A stretch of DNA of 60,887 bases from Halioglobus sp. (GTDB lineage: Bacteria > Pseudomonadota > Gammaproteobacteria > Pseudomonadales > Halieaceae), in contig JAGRIK010000308.1 of assembly GCA_020443325.1 (NCBI GenBank), positions 1 through 60,887 of the forward strand, given 5' to 3'. Every line of letters starts with the position of its first letter. Position 1 is the first letter of the stretch. The notes below the pieces were generated by a model, which was not told where the DNA came from, did no database searches, and worked only from the letters and a program-made list of their open reading frames with translations. Made by a program: the position numbers and the translations under genes. Of this stretch, positions 52,201 through 60,486 are shown in pieces.

Positions 52201-53053
52201 CGACGGCATGTTCAACGGCACGGTGGATGCCATGGAGTGTGCGATGAACGGTGAACTCTCCTTTATGGGTGACGCCGCCAAGGCCATGACGCTGCAACAT
52301 CTCCAGGGGGACATGGAACGTATCTATCGCGCGGCGAGAAATGCAGTGGGCGACCCGGGCAACCTGCGTGGCTTGCCACCGGCGGGTGAAGTCACAGCGG
52401 CAACGCAGGATGTCAGCGGCAATGATATTCGCGATGAACTGGTGGCGATCATGGAGGAGCTTTACGCGTCCGGCGTGATCACCGCGACCGGCGGCAATAT
52501 CAGTGTGCGCGTACCCGGTACCGGCAGCGACGTCTGGATTACGCCAAGCCGCCTGTTCAAAGGTGACTTGCGCCCGGAACTGATGGTGCGCATCAACCTG
52601 GACGGCGAGAGTCTCGTCGCCGGGGCCCGCTCACCCTCCAGTGAGTGGTGCATGCACACCCGTATACTGGAACGAAAAACTGAGGCCAATGCCGTGATCC
52701 ACGCGCACGCTCCCAATGCAACAATCCTGGCCAACTGTGGGATACCCTTTCTGCCCATATCGACGGAAGCAGCGTTCTTCGGCAATATCCCTCGGGTACC
52801 CTTCCTGATGCCGGGAACGCCGGAGCTGGCCGATGCGGTGGCCGATGCAATGGACAACGAGTGGGCCGCGCTGATGGTTAACCACGGTATTATCGTGGCC
52901 GGTCGCAACCTGCGCCGCGCGGCTGATATGGTGGAGATTATTGAGCGCTCCGCCGAGGTCATACTGGGTTGTTACGCCGTCGGCAAGGAACCCCCGGTGC
53001 TGCCGCCGGATGCTGTAGGCTACTTCCGCAAAATGGGCGATATCGTTGCCTGA
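49202..53053 (+). CDS. Sugar kinase/2-hydroxyacid dehydrogenase/SCP2/class II aldolase fusion
   Basis: A 1283-residue protein with four units. Residues about 5-495 are an FGGY carbohydrate kinase (GIDLGGSGARCVLV at the start, GGADTQCSLLGGGV at about 241, the closing GGLSRSDVFGQLLA region). About 555-885 are a D-2-hydroxyacid dehydrogenase (GLGAVGRA at about 695, NTARAALIDEQAL, VEPPGFDHPLV and TTPHSAGN with the catalytic Arg, Glu and His). About 928-1050 are an SCP2 sterol-carrier-like domain. About 1073-1265 are a class II aldolase (GGNISV, SSEW-Glu, HAHAP and NHG zinc ligands). It starts at ATG 49202. The series would oxidise, phosphorylate and cleave a polyol acid, as four separate proteins do in tetronate catabolism. 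Substrate unknown. Confidence 0.9.
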   Translation: MMEEPWLLGIDLGGSGARCVLVNRSSGAFVTASGHWEFAVAPGTFGTGYDIDLELVWDVVGQVCRDVLQAAEIDPAFVTGIAVSAMRFSTVVLDADGEKLLAVDNRDARAVGEYFEIAEKMGPELLQETGSWPLPLHASARLQWLRNQQPDAFNRVHTVFGLGEWLNYRLSGVRAIDATQASATGLFHLSNREWCWRLIDELGLPRDIFPPLTDSGRALGALSDRAAAHLGLQTGTTIAMGGADTQCSLLGGGVIAPGDVAVVAGTTAPVQVVLAQPAWDTTGKSLGTYHIVPDRWVLESNGGGMGYSISLMARMLFPDAPEPELRLLAEAAQSEPGAAGMLSTMGAEVMDMRAPSMPMGHLTLSHMACGGDAEPRRHLARALAEGCACGVRANLEQLDTLLALHSLQSNTDSITLCGGLSRSDVFGQLLANITDREVLVPQSHQGSALGAAICAGVASGDFASFAGACEVLCHLRRRFAAQQENAVLNGQLFATWSRFREQAETSTVPIAVGHLLPRVLKEPVNTDTAGAGPETGLQALVSAAFDSESLARLRAHMAVQYASFREVKRLLTGPDLVKALQGVQVFVTEVDVVDINALRQLPDLRVIAACRGDAVNVDVEACTAFGIPVLFAPGRNAVAVADLAVAFMINLARKLPAASQFLRNEDCTAGNMGKMGQAFSQLQGRELWRKTIGLVGLGAVGRAVAKRLAGFDVEILVADPFITPEQAALAGCRLTDLDTLLQRSDVVSLHAAVTPETTGMIGAAEFGKMKPGAFFINTARAALIDEQALVDALESGHLGGAALDTFAVEPPGFDHPLVQHPAVITTPHSAGNTVEVADHQGESVSTALLQLLRGETPNNVLNPQTLATFSWRGAKPQPDEAELARLGSRSGPAVTDLQRNATATRGPGNGGQAPANPRPVAAPADVIAKMTAILEKFCAGMAADPTLIAFSADQDVTLQFTAHDLGLMFYLGLRQGCVASALGPAPDTADVQLQMRGEILDGMFNGTVDAMECAMNGELSFMGDAAKAMTLQHLQGDMERIYRAARNAVGDPGNLRGLPPAGEVTAATQDVSGNDIRDELVAIMEELYASGVITATGGNISVRVPGTGSDVWITPSRLFKGDLRPELMVRINLDGESLVAGARSPSSEWCMHTRILERKTEANAVIHAHAPNATILANCGIPFLPISTEAAFFGNIPRVPFLMPGTPELADAVADAMDNEWAALMVNHGIIVAGRNLRRAADMVEIIERSAEVILGCYAVGKEPPVLPPDAVGYFRKMGDIVA

Positions 53054-53201
53054 CACCATGAAAGACGTTTTTCCTGGCGATGGGGACTCGGTGCTGACAA
53101 GGGAACAGGCAACACTGTAGAGCACGCGACAATGGCGCATCGCGGCGACAAAAACCCCGGCGTCGCTCGCGAGGAACGCCCAGGCGAATACGGCTACTCG
53201 C

Positions 53202-53360
53202 TCAGCTGGCCAATTCCGCGCTAACGTCTTTCCGCCATCCTGCATGTTTACGGGCCTGCAGGATAAGCTCACGCACTATCATCAGGAAAATGAGCAATGA
53301 CGGTAGCAGAAAAAACAACAACAGAAAGAACACTGCAAACTTTATCATTACAGATATCAT
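53202..53360 (-). CDS. Small membrane protein (52 aa)
   Basis: A 52-residue reading frame with a long hydrophobic stretch (about residues 4-29, very rich in Phe and Leu) and a basic tail ending in ELAS. The start ATG at 53360 follows AGAGG at about 8 bases. A single-pass inner-membrane microprotein is plausible. No homologue known to me, and it is not near a partner gene on its strand, so the call is tentative. Confidence 0.4.
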   Translation of the reverse strand: MISVMIKFAVFFLLLFFLLPSLLIFLMIVRELILQARKHAGWRKDVSAELAS

Positions 53361-53597
53361 ACGCTTGCCTCTTTCACCGATGAGGGTCTAAAAACTTGTC
53401 GGCCACAGCGGGTAAAGCTCTTTGCGTCCCGATACTGCCGCACTTGCCCTCTATTATGGTTTTTATGCTCCTCGCGCCTCATTAGCCGGCTCCCCTGTAC
53501 TGAGGCACCGGCTGATCGGCACTGGAGCTGTTTCGACTCCTAATCTGACATCCCTGTCGCCTCTGATGATATGCAAAACAAGCGCTCAACACACCTG

Positions 53598-53625
53598 TTG
53601 ACAAATGTTCATATTACCGTTTATC
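53598..53625 (+). promoter_or_regulatory. Candidate sigma70 promoter
   Basis: TTGACA (perfect -35 consensus, 53598-53603), a 16-base spacer and TTTATC (53620-53625) as -10. It is about 75 bases upstream of the GTG of the DUF523/DUF1722 gene. The -10 is weak. Confidence 0.4.
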
Positions 53626-53699
53626 GCTCTGGCATCCCGGCAGTGTTGTATAACGCTTAATGTTCGGGGGTATCATAGGCAAAATTGTAGGAGTCAGTT

Positions 53700-54671
53700 G
53701 TGACCGAAGGCGAACAAAAAACGCTAAAGAAACCCCTGTTGGGCATCGGCTCCTGCCTGGCAGGAAATGCCGTTCGCTATAACGGCGACACCAAGAAACC
53801 CAACGAGTATGTACGCAATATCTGCGAACATTTCGACACCCGCGCTTTCTGTCCGGAGATGGGCGTTGGCCTCGGCGTACCGCGACCACCCATTCGGCTG
53901 GTCGGGACCGAAGACACCGTGCGCATTGTCGACGTAAAGACACATACTCATGACTACACCGGACCCATCCAGGACTACGCGCTGCAGGTGCTGCAGCAGG
54001 CGCCGGAGTTGTGCGGGTATATACTGGTCAAGGGGAGCCCGAGCTGCGGCTATGGACGCGTCAAGCGCTACTCGGAGGATGGCCAGCATCTCGCCTCGGA
54101 CCAGAACGGGATCTTTGCCAATGCACTCGCGCAGGCAGATCCACTATTGCCGCTGGAGGACGATGGGCGCCTCAACGATCCCGGTCTCAGGGAGAGTTTT
54201 GTCACCCGCGCCTGCGCCTACCATGACTGGAAAGCCCTGATAAACGAGGGGCTTACCACCCATCGCCTGATCGCGTTTTACACCCGCTACAAGTACCTCG
54301 TGATGGCCCATCATGTACCAAGCTATAAATCGCTCGGACCGCTGGTGGCCAACGCCGACCGACTGCCGCTGCATGAACTGGCGACGCACTTCATCCATGC
54401 ACTGATGGCCGCGCTCACCCACCGCGCCACCCGCCGCAGCCACAGTAATGTATTGTTCCACCTCGCCGGCTACCTGAAGCGCACGATCACCACCGCACAG
54501 CGACAGCGCCTGGCGGCACTGATTGAGGACTACCGGATCGGACAGGTGCCGCTCGTAGTGCCTGTCACAATGCTCAAGCACCATTTCTCTGATAACCCCA
54601 ACGCCTATATCGACAGCCAGGTTTTTCTCGAGCCCTATCCCGACGAGTTGCGCGTGCGCAATCTGGTGTGA
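53700..54671 (+). CDS. DUF523 and DUF1722 fusion protein (YbgA-like)
   Basis: A 323-residue protein starting with GTG 53700 after TAGGAG. The N-terminal half is DUF523: GIGSCLAGNAVRYNG near residue 16, FCPEMGVGLGVPRPP and VKGSPSCGYG, with conserved Cys that are known or suspected to bind metal. The C-terminal half is the DUF1722/YbgA domain with YKYLVMAHHVPSYKSLGPLV and a Pro-rich ending. Fusions like this are common in gammaproteobacteria, often near photolyase genes, but no photolyase is visible here. Function remains unassigned in my knowledge. It overlaps the convergent epimerase gene by 37 bases. Confidence 0.85.
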   Translation: MTEGEQKTLKKPLLGIGSCLAGNAVRYNGDTKKPNEYVRNICEHFDTRAFCPEMGVGLGVPRPPIRLVGTEDTVRIVDVKTHTHDYTGPIQDYALQVLQQAPELCGYILVKGSPSCGYGRVKRYSEDGQHLASDQNGIFANALAQADPLLPLEDDGRLNDPGLRESFVTRACAYHDWKALINEGLTTHRLIAFYTRYKYLVMAHHVPSYKSLGPLVANADRLPLHELATHFIHALMAALTHRATRRSHSNVLFHLAGYLKRTITTAQRQRLAALIEDYRIGQVPLVVPVTMLKHHFSDNPNAYIDSQVFLEPYPDELRVRNLV

Positions 54672-55558
54672 TCAGCGTAACACGCAGCCAGGGCCGACTC
54701 TATATCGGGATAGGTAAACTCAAATCCCGCCGCTTGCAATCGCTGTGGCACAACGCGTTGCCCATTCAGCAGTAACTCATCGGCCATTTCACCTACCAGC
54801 GCGCGCATGACAGGCGCCGGCACACCAGCCCGCACAAAGGTGCTGTGGTGCGCCTGTAACGCCGCTGCAAAACCGCGACTCGTGACCGGTCCCGGGCTGG
54901 TGATATTGAATGGACCCTGCATGTCTCCCCGCTTGAGCAGGAAAATCAATGCACGAACAACATCCCGCCGATGCACCCAACTCAACCATTGGTGGCCGGA
55001 ACCCAGCCAACTGGCAACACCGAACCTGAAGGATTTGGCCATTTGGGCAAGTGCGCCACCGCCACTGTCCAGCACGACACCCAGTCGCAGAAGGCAAACG
55101 CGCACGCCCAGCGACTCTACCTGCAACGCCAGCCCCTCCCAGTCGCGGCATAAAGCCTGCGCGAAACCGGGTGCAGGTGGTGAGGATTCGATGAGGACAC
55201 CATCGCCATGATGACCGTAATAGCCAACGGCGCTGGCGCTCAGCAGAACCGGCGGGCGGCGTTCCATACGACTGAACAGGGCAAGCAACTCCCGCGTTAC
55301 GTCCAGGCGACTCGTGACTATCTCGCGCTTGTAGGCGGCACTCCAGCGACGTGCGGCCAGAGAGGCGCCCGCCAGATTGATTACCGCATCGAGTTTTACT
55401 CGCCCCGATATTTTGTCAAGCGATTGCACATAGCGGCACCGGGGCCTGTCGGTGTGACCCCGGCGGCTGAGTACAATAAGCTCATTGCCATCCTCCAGGA
55501 GCGACTGCGCCAGCGACGTACCGATAAAACCTGTGCCTCCGGTAAGTAGTATCTGCAT
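54635..55558 (-). CDS. TIGR01777 family NAD-dependent epimerase-like protein
   Basis: A 307-residue extended SDR. The nucleotide turn TGGTGFIG lies at about residues 6-13. The family blocks INLAGASL, SASAVGYYGHHGD (with the Tyr of the catalytic pair), RLGVVLDSGGGALAQM and WLSWVHRRDVVRAL are present, followed by a C-terminal DUF1731-like helix region (LLNGQRVVPQRLQAAGFEF). Close to E. coli YfcH. The start at ATG 55558 has AAGG at good spacing. Substrate unknown. Its 3' end overlaps the DUF523/DUF1722 gene by 37 bases. Confidence 0.9.
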   Translation of the reverse strand: MQILLTGGTGFIGTSLAQSLLEDGNELIVLSRRGHTDRPRCRYVQSLDKISGRVKLDAVINLAGASLAARRWSAAYKREIVTSRLDVTRELLALFSRMERRPPVLLSASAVGYYGHHGDGVLIESSPPAPGFAQALCRDWEGLALQVESLGVRVCLLRLGVVLDSGGGALAQMAKSFRFGVASWLGSGHQWLSWVHRRDVVRALIFLLKRGDMQGPFNITSPGPVTSRGFAAALQAHHSTFVRAGVPAPVMRALVGEMADELLLNGQRVVPQRLQAAGFEFTYPDIESALAACYADHTRLRTRNSSG

Positions 55559-55661
55559 AAACACCTTCTCTCAAATTGCATAAGGATGTACGCAATACAA
55601 TCGTAACGGATCACCCGCCACCGCTGCATCCATTCAGCGCCGCGACCCGTATACTTAACCC

Positions 55662-56537
55662 ATGGACACTCTGCAACAGGATATCGATACACTGGCGACC
55701 TTTATTGTCGACCACCCCCGCCTGGTGGTGCTGACAGGCGCCGGCATCAGCGCGCCATCTGGCATACCCACATACCGCGACCGACAGGGCTCGTGGCAGC
55801 ACCGCGCCCCGATCCAGGAGCAGGATTTTCTCGTTGACGAGCAGACACGACGCCGCTACTGGTCACGCTCCCGCTATGGCTGGCCGCTGATTCGCGACGC
55901 CAAGCCCAATCCAGCCCATCGCGCGCTGGCAGAATTGGAGTCACAGGGCCGCATCGAACTATTGATCACACAGAATGTGGATGGCCTGCACCAGCGGGCG
56001 GGGAGCCGCAATGTGCTCGACCTGCACGGTGCGGTAGACCGCGTCCGCTGCCTCACCTGTGGCGCGGTACACTGCAGGGAGAGTATTCAGGAGCAGTTGG
56101 ATCGCGACAATTCCTGGCCTGCCCATACAGGCCACAGCCCACGACCCGACGGCGACATGGAGATACCCGATGCGTTGCTGGACGAGTTTGTTCTCCCACA
56201 GTGCCCGCTCTGCGGTGGCGACCTGAAACCGGACGTGGTGTTTTTTGGCGGTACTGTATCGCGTGCCAGTGTGGCAACCTGCCACGACGCGTTGGGACGA
56301 GCGGATGCCCTGCTCGCTATAGGTACTTCGCTGATGGTGTTTTCGGGTTTTCGTTTCTGTCGCAGGGCACGTGAACTTGGCAAGCCGGTGGTACTCGTCA
56401 ATCCCGGCATCACACGTGCCGATGGGCTGGCACAGATCAAGCTCCCGTCACTGGCTGGCCCGCTGCTCGCCGGCACAATCGATCACCTAAAACCAGGCAT
56501 CATTCCCCGGCCATTCGCTCCCTGTAGTCCCAGCTGA
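55662..56537 (+). CDS. Sir2-family NAD-dependent protein deacylase
   Basis: A 291-residue sirtuin. GAGIS (26-30) with TYRD (37-40) binds NAD, TQNVDGLH (103-110) follows, and the catalytic base is His122 in LHGAV. A zinc site is formed by Cys130, Cys133, Cys181 and Cys184. The insert between the two Cys pairs (47 residues) is typical of SIRT4-like class II sirtuins. It removes acetyl, acyl or ADP-ribosyl groups from Lys using NAD. It overlaps the convergent PNPOx-like gene by 38 bases at its 3' end. Confidence 0.92.
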   Translation: MDTLQQDIDTLATFIVDHPRLVVLTGAGISAPSGIPTYRDRQGSWQHRAPIQEQDFLVDEQTRRRYWSRSRYGWPLIRDAKPNPAHRALAELESQGRIELLITQNVDGLHQRAGSRNVLDLHGAVDRVRCLTCGAVHCRESIQEQLDRDNSWPAHTGHSPRPDGDMEIPDALLDEFVLPQCPLCGGDLKPDVVFFGGTVSRASVATCHDALGRADALLAIGTSLMVFSGFRFCRRARELGKPVVLVNPGITRADGLAQIKLPSLAGPLLAGTIDHLKPGIIPRPFAPCSPS

Positions 56538-56949
56538 ACAAGCGCAGGGGTTCGATCGTAATCAACACCTCGTCCTCGGATCGCGACAACAACCACTTCC
56601 CCAATCTGGAGTCAGTACCACCCAGGTAGCGCTGTAGCATCTGTGACAGTATCGCTCCGTCCGCGTCAGCATCGAGTCGGGCAATACCCTGCCCGCGCAC
56701 CCCATAGTAGGGCGGCTCGTTGGGCGCGAGTTCAAATCCGACCCTCTCACACCGTTGCAGCATGTTCACCAACTGCGAGGAACGGTGTGAGACGCAACGC
56801 AGGCGCTCCCCCTCGTAGCCGTACCATACCGAAACAACACGCGGGAAGCCGTCCTCAGCCACACAGGCCAGTCGCAGTGGAAAAAGGCTGCTCGAAAAAA
56901 AATTGTCGACCTGTTCTTTGTTCCAGGGGCCTTTAAGAGTCACAGCCAT
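56500..56949 (-). CDS. Pyridoxamine 5'-phosphate oxidase-like FMN-binding protein
   Basis: A 149-residue split-barrel flavin-binding protein. The strands LRLACVAEDGFPRVVSVWYGYEGERLRCVSH and the helix SSQLVNMLQRCERVGFEL are the core of the PNPOx-like family; ITIEPLRLFSWDYRERM closes it. It may bind FMN, heme or F420, and the substrate is not known. It is not the PdxH enzyme, which is longer and has different binding residues. Convergent with the sirtuin gene. Confidence 0.8.
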   Translation of the reverse strand: MAVTLKGPWNKEQVDNFFSSSLFPLRLACVAEDGFPRVVSVWYGYEGERLRCVSHRSSQLVNMLQRCERVGFELAPNEPPYYGVRGQGIARLDADADGAILSQMLQRYLGGTDSRLGKWLLSRSEDEVLITIEPLRLFSWDYRERMAGE

Positions 56950-56982
56950 CAGTTCTTTTCTCCTGGGGAAAACAATCTACTT

Positions 56983-57804
56983 TTACGACTTATCGCACTG
57001 CAGCCCGGCCAGGTCATCGTATCTGTAGTGGATATCTACCGCCAGCCCCGACCCCGAGCCGTCGCTGATATTTGAAACGCCGCGAAAGCGTGACAGGCGC
57101 TGCTGCGCGGCGTCGTATCCCAACTCGATGTGATCCGCCACCATGCGGAACAACCAGTTGTCCAGTTCCAACCGAAAACACTGGTCCGTATCTGTGTCAT
57201 AGCTACAGGGGGCGCTTTTGATGCTCAACCCTACCAGAGCTTCGCGGGCTGCTACAGGAAATTGAAACTGCCTGGCCTCGCCGTTGACCAGGCTATCCCA
57301 GTGTCCTGTCACAAAGGCATCAAACCCGGCATCAACCACCAACGGATATTGCTCATCCGGCTTCAATGCCACGACCGCAGGCACGCTGTCGCCCTCGCTG
57401 GTTGTAATAATAACCTCATCACGCGCCCATTGAATGGCAATGGAGCTGTTAGGTACGACATTGTGCTGTACGAATGAGGGTGTCAACAGGCCTGTGTCGT
57501 AATTCAGGACCTTGTAGGCGATAAGCTGTTCTGCCGGATTGCGGTAGATAACCTCACGTGTCAACGCATCCGGGCTGACACAATGCGTTTCGCTGTACAG
57601 CAGTTCATTGCTCTTCTGATCAAACGCCTCGCCGATGGTCTGTCCAACAAGGGCTGCCGCCTGGGCATTGTGCACGGAAACGAGCGCGCACAATGCCAGC
57701 ACCACCGCAGGGCTGCGCGGAAGTGTCCCCGCCCAATCACTACAAGGCCGGACAACCCGCCTGAATTGAGTGCCAGAAGTAGTGCCATGATCAACAGTAT
57801 CCAT
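56983..57804 (-). CDS. Secreted hypothetical protein
   Basis: A 273-residue protein whose N-terminus has a positively charged part then a hydrophobic stretch at about 31-50 ending in AQA, so a signal peptide is likely (the real start may be an internal GTG nearer that segment). The mature part shows the fragment LLYSETHCVSPDALTREVIYRNP, and a Cys pair in CSYDTDTDQCFRL. No family recognised. No good ribosome site precedes the ATG. Neighbours give no clue. Confidence 0.55.
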   Translation of the reverse strand: MDTVDHGTTSGTQFRRVVRPCSDWAGTLPRSPAVVLALCALVSVHNAQAAALVGQTIGEAFDQKSNELLYSETHCVSPDALTREVIYRNPAEQLIAYKVLNYDTGLLTPSFVQHNVVPNSSIAIQWARDEVIITTSEGDSVPAVVALKPDEQYPLVVDAGFDAFVTGHWDSLVNGEARQFQFPVAAREALVGLSIKSAPCSYDTDTDQCFRLELDNWLFRMVADHIELGYDAAQQRLSRFRGVSNISDGSGSGLAVDIHYRYDDLAGLQCDKS

Positions 57805-57920
57805 GCCAACAGTTACGCTGGCAGGAGGTAATTGGATTCATTCGGCGTGTTATTCCGGCACCGAAATGATCGGAATATTCACAGCTCGCGTACTTACCCC
57901 AAACATCACGGAGAATGACA

Positions 57921-58457
57921 ATGATACGCATACTGATCACTGCAACACTGATTGCAGCCCTGGCGGCCTGCTCACAGGTAAAGGTCACCGATTACGCTGA
58001 TTCCCGGCCACTGTTGGATATAGAACAGTTCTTCAAGGGGAACCTCACCGCACACGGCGTCGTCAAAGATCGCGGCGGCAAGGTCATTCGCACGTTCAAC
58101 GCCACTATCGCCGCACACTGGACGGACGGCGTGGGCACGCTGGTGGAAGACTTTGAGTTTGATGATGGTGAAACCCAGCAACGAATCTGGACCCTAAAGC
58201 CGGATGGCCCCGGGCGATACACGGGCACGGCCGGTGATGTCATCGGTGAGGGCAAGCTGCAGCAGGCTGGCAACAGCCTTTTCTTGGACTATGTGCTGCG
58301 GCTGCCCTACCGCGGGAGCGAGGTTGATGTTCGGGTCGACGACAGGATGTATCTTGTGTCCCCTGACGTCCTGATCAATGAGTCAAGCATGAGTAAATTT
58401 GGCTTGCGCGTTGGCAACCTCGTCTTGGTGATCGTCAGGCAACAGCCAGTCACTTAA
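57921..58457 (+). CDS. DUF3833 family lipoprotein
   Basis: A 178-residue lipoprotein: signal peptide ending in LAACSQ (lipobox, Cys at about 17), then a lipocalin-like domain with the typical DUF3833 motif LDIEQFFKGNLTAHGVVKDR and RTFNATIAAHW. Start at ATG 57921, 7 bases after GGAG; the ATG 6 bases earlier is too close. It is probably anchored in the outer membrane. Function unknown. It overlaps the DUF2452-like gene's 3' end by 75 bases. Confidence 0.85.
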   Translation: MIRILITATLIAALAACSQVKVTDYADSRPLLDIEQFFKGNLTAHGVVKDRGGKVIRTFNATIAAHWTDGVGTLVEDFEFDDGETQQRIWTLKPDGPGRYTGTAGDVIGEGKLQQAGNSLFLDYVLRLPYRGSEVDVRVDDRMYLVSPDVLINESSMSKFGLRVGNLVLVIVRQQPVT

Positions 58458-59015
58458 CTGGTGCAGCAGCGCCTCAACCTCGTCAAACCGCCCTTCCGGC
58501 ATCGAGCGCTGCAACGATGTCGCCAGAGCGGTCGCGAGAAGCCTCTGGTAATACGGAAGACCGCTCACATAAAACGGTAACTCTTCGTGCATCGCCTCCT
58601 GCCCGGCCAGCGTATCGACAAAACCGCGCACGAACGCCTGAGCTTTCTCCAGCGCTACTGTATCTACCTCATCATTCGGGGACGTTTCTATTTCCCACGT
58701 CATATCGGGCCGGAGACGGCAACATCCCAGGAATGCGCCTGGGTCGCGCTGCCCCCACTCATGGGGCGCGATCAGGGACATCATCCAGTCATCGACTCTC
58801 GCGTAGAGGAAATACGATTTTCCGATAACCGGTTTGAAACGAAAACTGGAGGACAGTACAAGGGAGGATATACAGTAGTCGCGAAGGAGCACATCGGGCG
58901 TTTTGGCTACCGCTGTACCAGGTCGCAGTGCCGCCCAATCACGCAGCACAGGCACCATGCCTTTACCCTGGGGGTTGGGGTTTTTTCGCTGTTCAGCTCT
59001 GCCCGCTAAAGCCAT
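58383..59015 (-). CDS. DUF2452-like protein
   Basis: A 210-residue protein. The block YFLYARVDDWMMSLIAPHEWGQRDPGAFLGCCRL is very like the DUF2452 signature of the eukaryotic C1orf50-type proteins (PxEWG, FLGxxRL). The C-terminal half is alpha-helical. I use ATG 59015; the longer frame to 59165 is not family-like. Function unknown. Convergent with the lipoprotein gene (75-base overlap). Confidence 0.8.
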   Translation of the reverse strand: MALAGRAEQRKNPNPQGKGMVPVLRDWAALRPGTAVAKTPDVLLRDYCISSLVLSSSFRFKPVIGKSYFLYARVDDWMMSLIAPHEWGQRDPGAFLGCCRLRPDMTWEIETSPNDEVDTVALEKAQAFVRGFVDTLAGQEAMHEELPFYVSGLPYYQRLLATALATSLQRSMPEGRFDEVEALLHQLSDWLLPDDHQDEVANAQAKFTHA

Positions 59016-59100
59016 TGTGGAATCTGCTCCTCCTCTGATGGCGGCGTTTAAGACCATTTCCCCCACGGCGAACGCCCATTCGCCGCGTTCCCAGTGGGTG

Positions 59101-59634
59101 CTATTGCAGGACCCCCGCAATGGCCTGCTCCAGTTCGGGACTGTCCGGCGATATGTTACTGCCAAAGTGCATCACCACCCTGCCAGAGCGATCGAGCAGA
59201 TACTTGTTGAAATTCCAACTGGGTTCCTCGGTCTGCTCTGCCAGTTCGAGAAAAATTGGGTTAGCGTTCCCCCCGCGCACAGGAGTGGGCGCGATCATCG
59301 TGAACGTCACACCGTAATTGACATAACACACCTCAGCGGCCTTTTCCTCGTCCCTCGCCTCCTGCCGGAAATCATCGCTTGCAAAACCCACCACCTCCAG
59401 GCCCTGCTCGCGATACTTCTCATACAGTTTCTGCAGCCCCTTGAACTGCGGCGTGTAACCACAGTGGCTCGCGGTGTTGACGATCAGCAACGGCTTACCG
59501 CTGCGGACATCACAAAGATTTACCACTTCACTGGAATGCAGCTTGCGCAGGTCGTGATCCAGGAACTCGGGGCAGCTGCCGAGGGCTGCACTGGAAAACA
59601 GCACAGCACTCAGCGACGCGCTAACTCGAAACAT
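59101..59634 (-). CDS. Glutathione peroxidase family protein with signal peptide
   Basis: A 177-residue thiol peroxidase. A signal peptide (residues 1-20) sends it to the periplasm. The catalytic Cys is residue 58 in NTASHCGYTPQFKGL, and the conserved Trp appears in SWNFNKYL. It reduces hydroperoxides with thioredoxin-like or glutathione partners. Start is ATG 59634, preceded by GGAGG at 6 bases. It is 85 bases upstream of the DUF2452-like gene on the same strand. Confidence 0.9.
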   Translation of the reverse strand: MFRVSASLSAVLFSSAALGSCPEFLDHDLRKLHSSEVVNLCDVRSGKPLLIVNTASHCGYTPQFKGLQKLYEKYREQGLEVVGFASDDFRQEARDEEKAAEVCYVNYGVTFTMIAPTPVRGGNANPIFLELAEQTEEPSWNFNKYLLDRSGRVVMHFGSNISPDSPELEQAIAGVLQ

Positions 59635-59672
59635 TACCACCCTCCCTGCCCGAACCGTGTGTCCTCCCCATC

Positions 59673-59906
59673 CTAGCAGATCGTGGTGGAGGGCGAGCGC
59701 TTACCTTTCTGGGTGGTATCTATGTCCAGCAGATACCAGACATAACACCGAGAGAAAATACCATTGAGAATGAGCGCGAGCGACACGAATGTCACGAACC
59801 ACTCTATTACATTCATCGCAGGCTGCGAGAGTGCCCACATTGCGAAAACCACTCCCAGTAAAAACCTCACGACTCGTTCAAAATTGCCCAGATTGCGTTC
59901 TATCAT
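59673..59906 (-). CDS. DUF2892-like small membrane protein
   Basis: A 77-residue protein with IERNLGNFERVVRFLLGV at the start and two hydrophobic helices, typical of the DUF2892/YgaP transmembrane family. ATG 59906 follows AGGAGA. Function unknown; often near thiol-stress genes, which fits the peroxidase next to it. Confidence 0.78.
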   Translation of the reverse strand: MIERNLGNFERVVRFLLGVVFAMWALSQPAMNVIEWFVTFVSLALILNGIFSRCYVWYLLDIDTTQKGKRSPSTTIC

Positions 59907-60003
59907 CACCTTTCTCCTATAGTGCATTTGGCTGAATTGACACTGTATACGGAGCAGGTTCAGTTCTGGATCAACCCGCCTGCGTCCGCAGTCGGGAATT
60001 CAT

Positions 60004-60486
60004 TCATGCTGATCTTTTCCCTCGCGGCGCCAGAATGGCGAACGTCCAGCCACTGGGGGCGCACTGCATGAGAAATTTGGACAAACGGCGCAGCGCAGGC
60101 GTCAGTTCAGCAGAAGCGGGCATGGGCTTTCCCTTAGCGATGACAATGGCATGCGATGCTCGCCGCCGACCGCCAAGGTAATAACTCACAGCGGGCTTTT
60201 TCAACAAATTCTTCACCCAGAACGACCGCTGGCCGCGCGCGGTGCTAATGACGCGATAGCGCCCGAGTCGAATACTCCACAGGGGGATTCGGCGCCGCAT
60301 ACCACTTTTGAACCCCTCTGTTTCCAGCACGATCAGGCTGGCGGGTGTCAGGGTTGGCGAGCCGATCCCCATGCGTACTGCGGGTTCTACCACTGCATTG
60401 AGACTGCGAAAGACGGTTTGCTCAAATTTTGCAAAGGCACTGCCCGCGCCGCGCTGTGTGCCACCGGGTTTCGCAGGTTTGTTCAT
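60004..60486 (-). CDS. Nitroreductase-like (DDN/deazaflavin-type) protein
   Basis: A 160-residue protein of the split-barrel group of deazaflavin-dependent nitroreductase-like proteins. LIVLETEGFKSGMRRRIPLWSIRLGRYRVIST and SYYLGGRRRASHAIVI carry the TxGxxSGxxR-type flavin loop of DDN homologues. Start is ATG 60486 with a GGAG site. Whether the organism makes F420 cannot be read here; FMN is an alternative cofactor. Confidence 0.65.
   Translation of the reverse strand: MNKPAKPGGTQRGAGSAFAKFEQTVFRSLNAVVEPAVRMGIGSPTLTPASLIVLETEGFKSGMRRRIPLWSIRLGRYRVISTARGQRSFWVKNLLKKPAVSYYLGGRRRASHAIVIAKGKPMPASAELTPALRRLSKFLMQCAPSGWTFAILAPRGKRSA

Larger units (their letters stand above)
53054..53699. other. Long intergenic region upstream of DUF523/DUF1722 gene
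   Basis: 646 bases. It contains the possible 52-residue minus-strand gene and, further right, the candidate promoter at 53598-53625. The rest, including 53054-53200 and 53361-53597, shows no supported feature. Confidence 0.5.
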
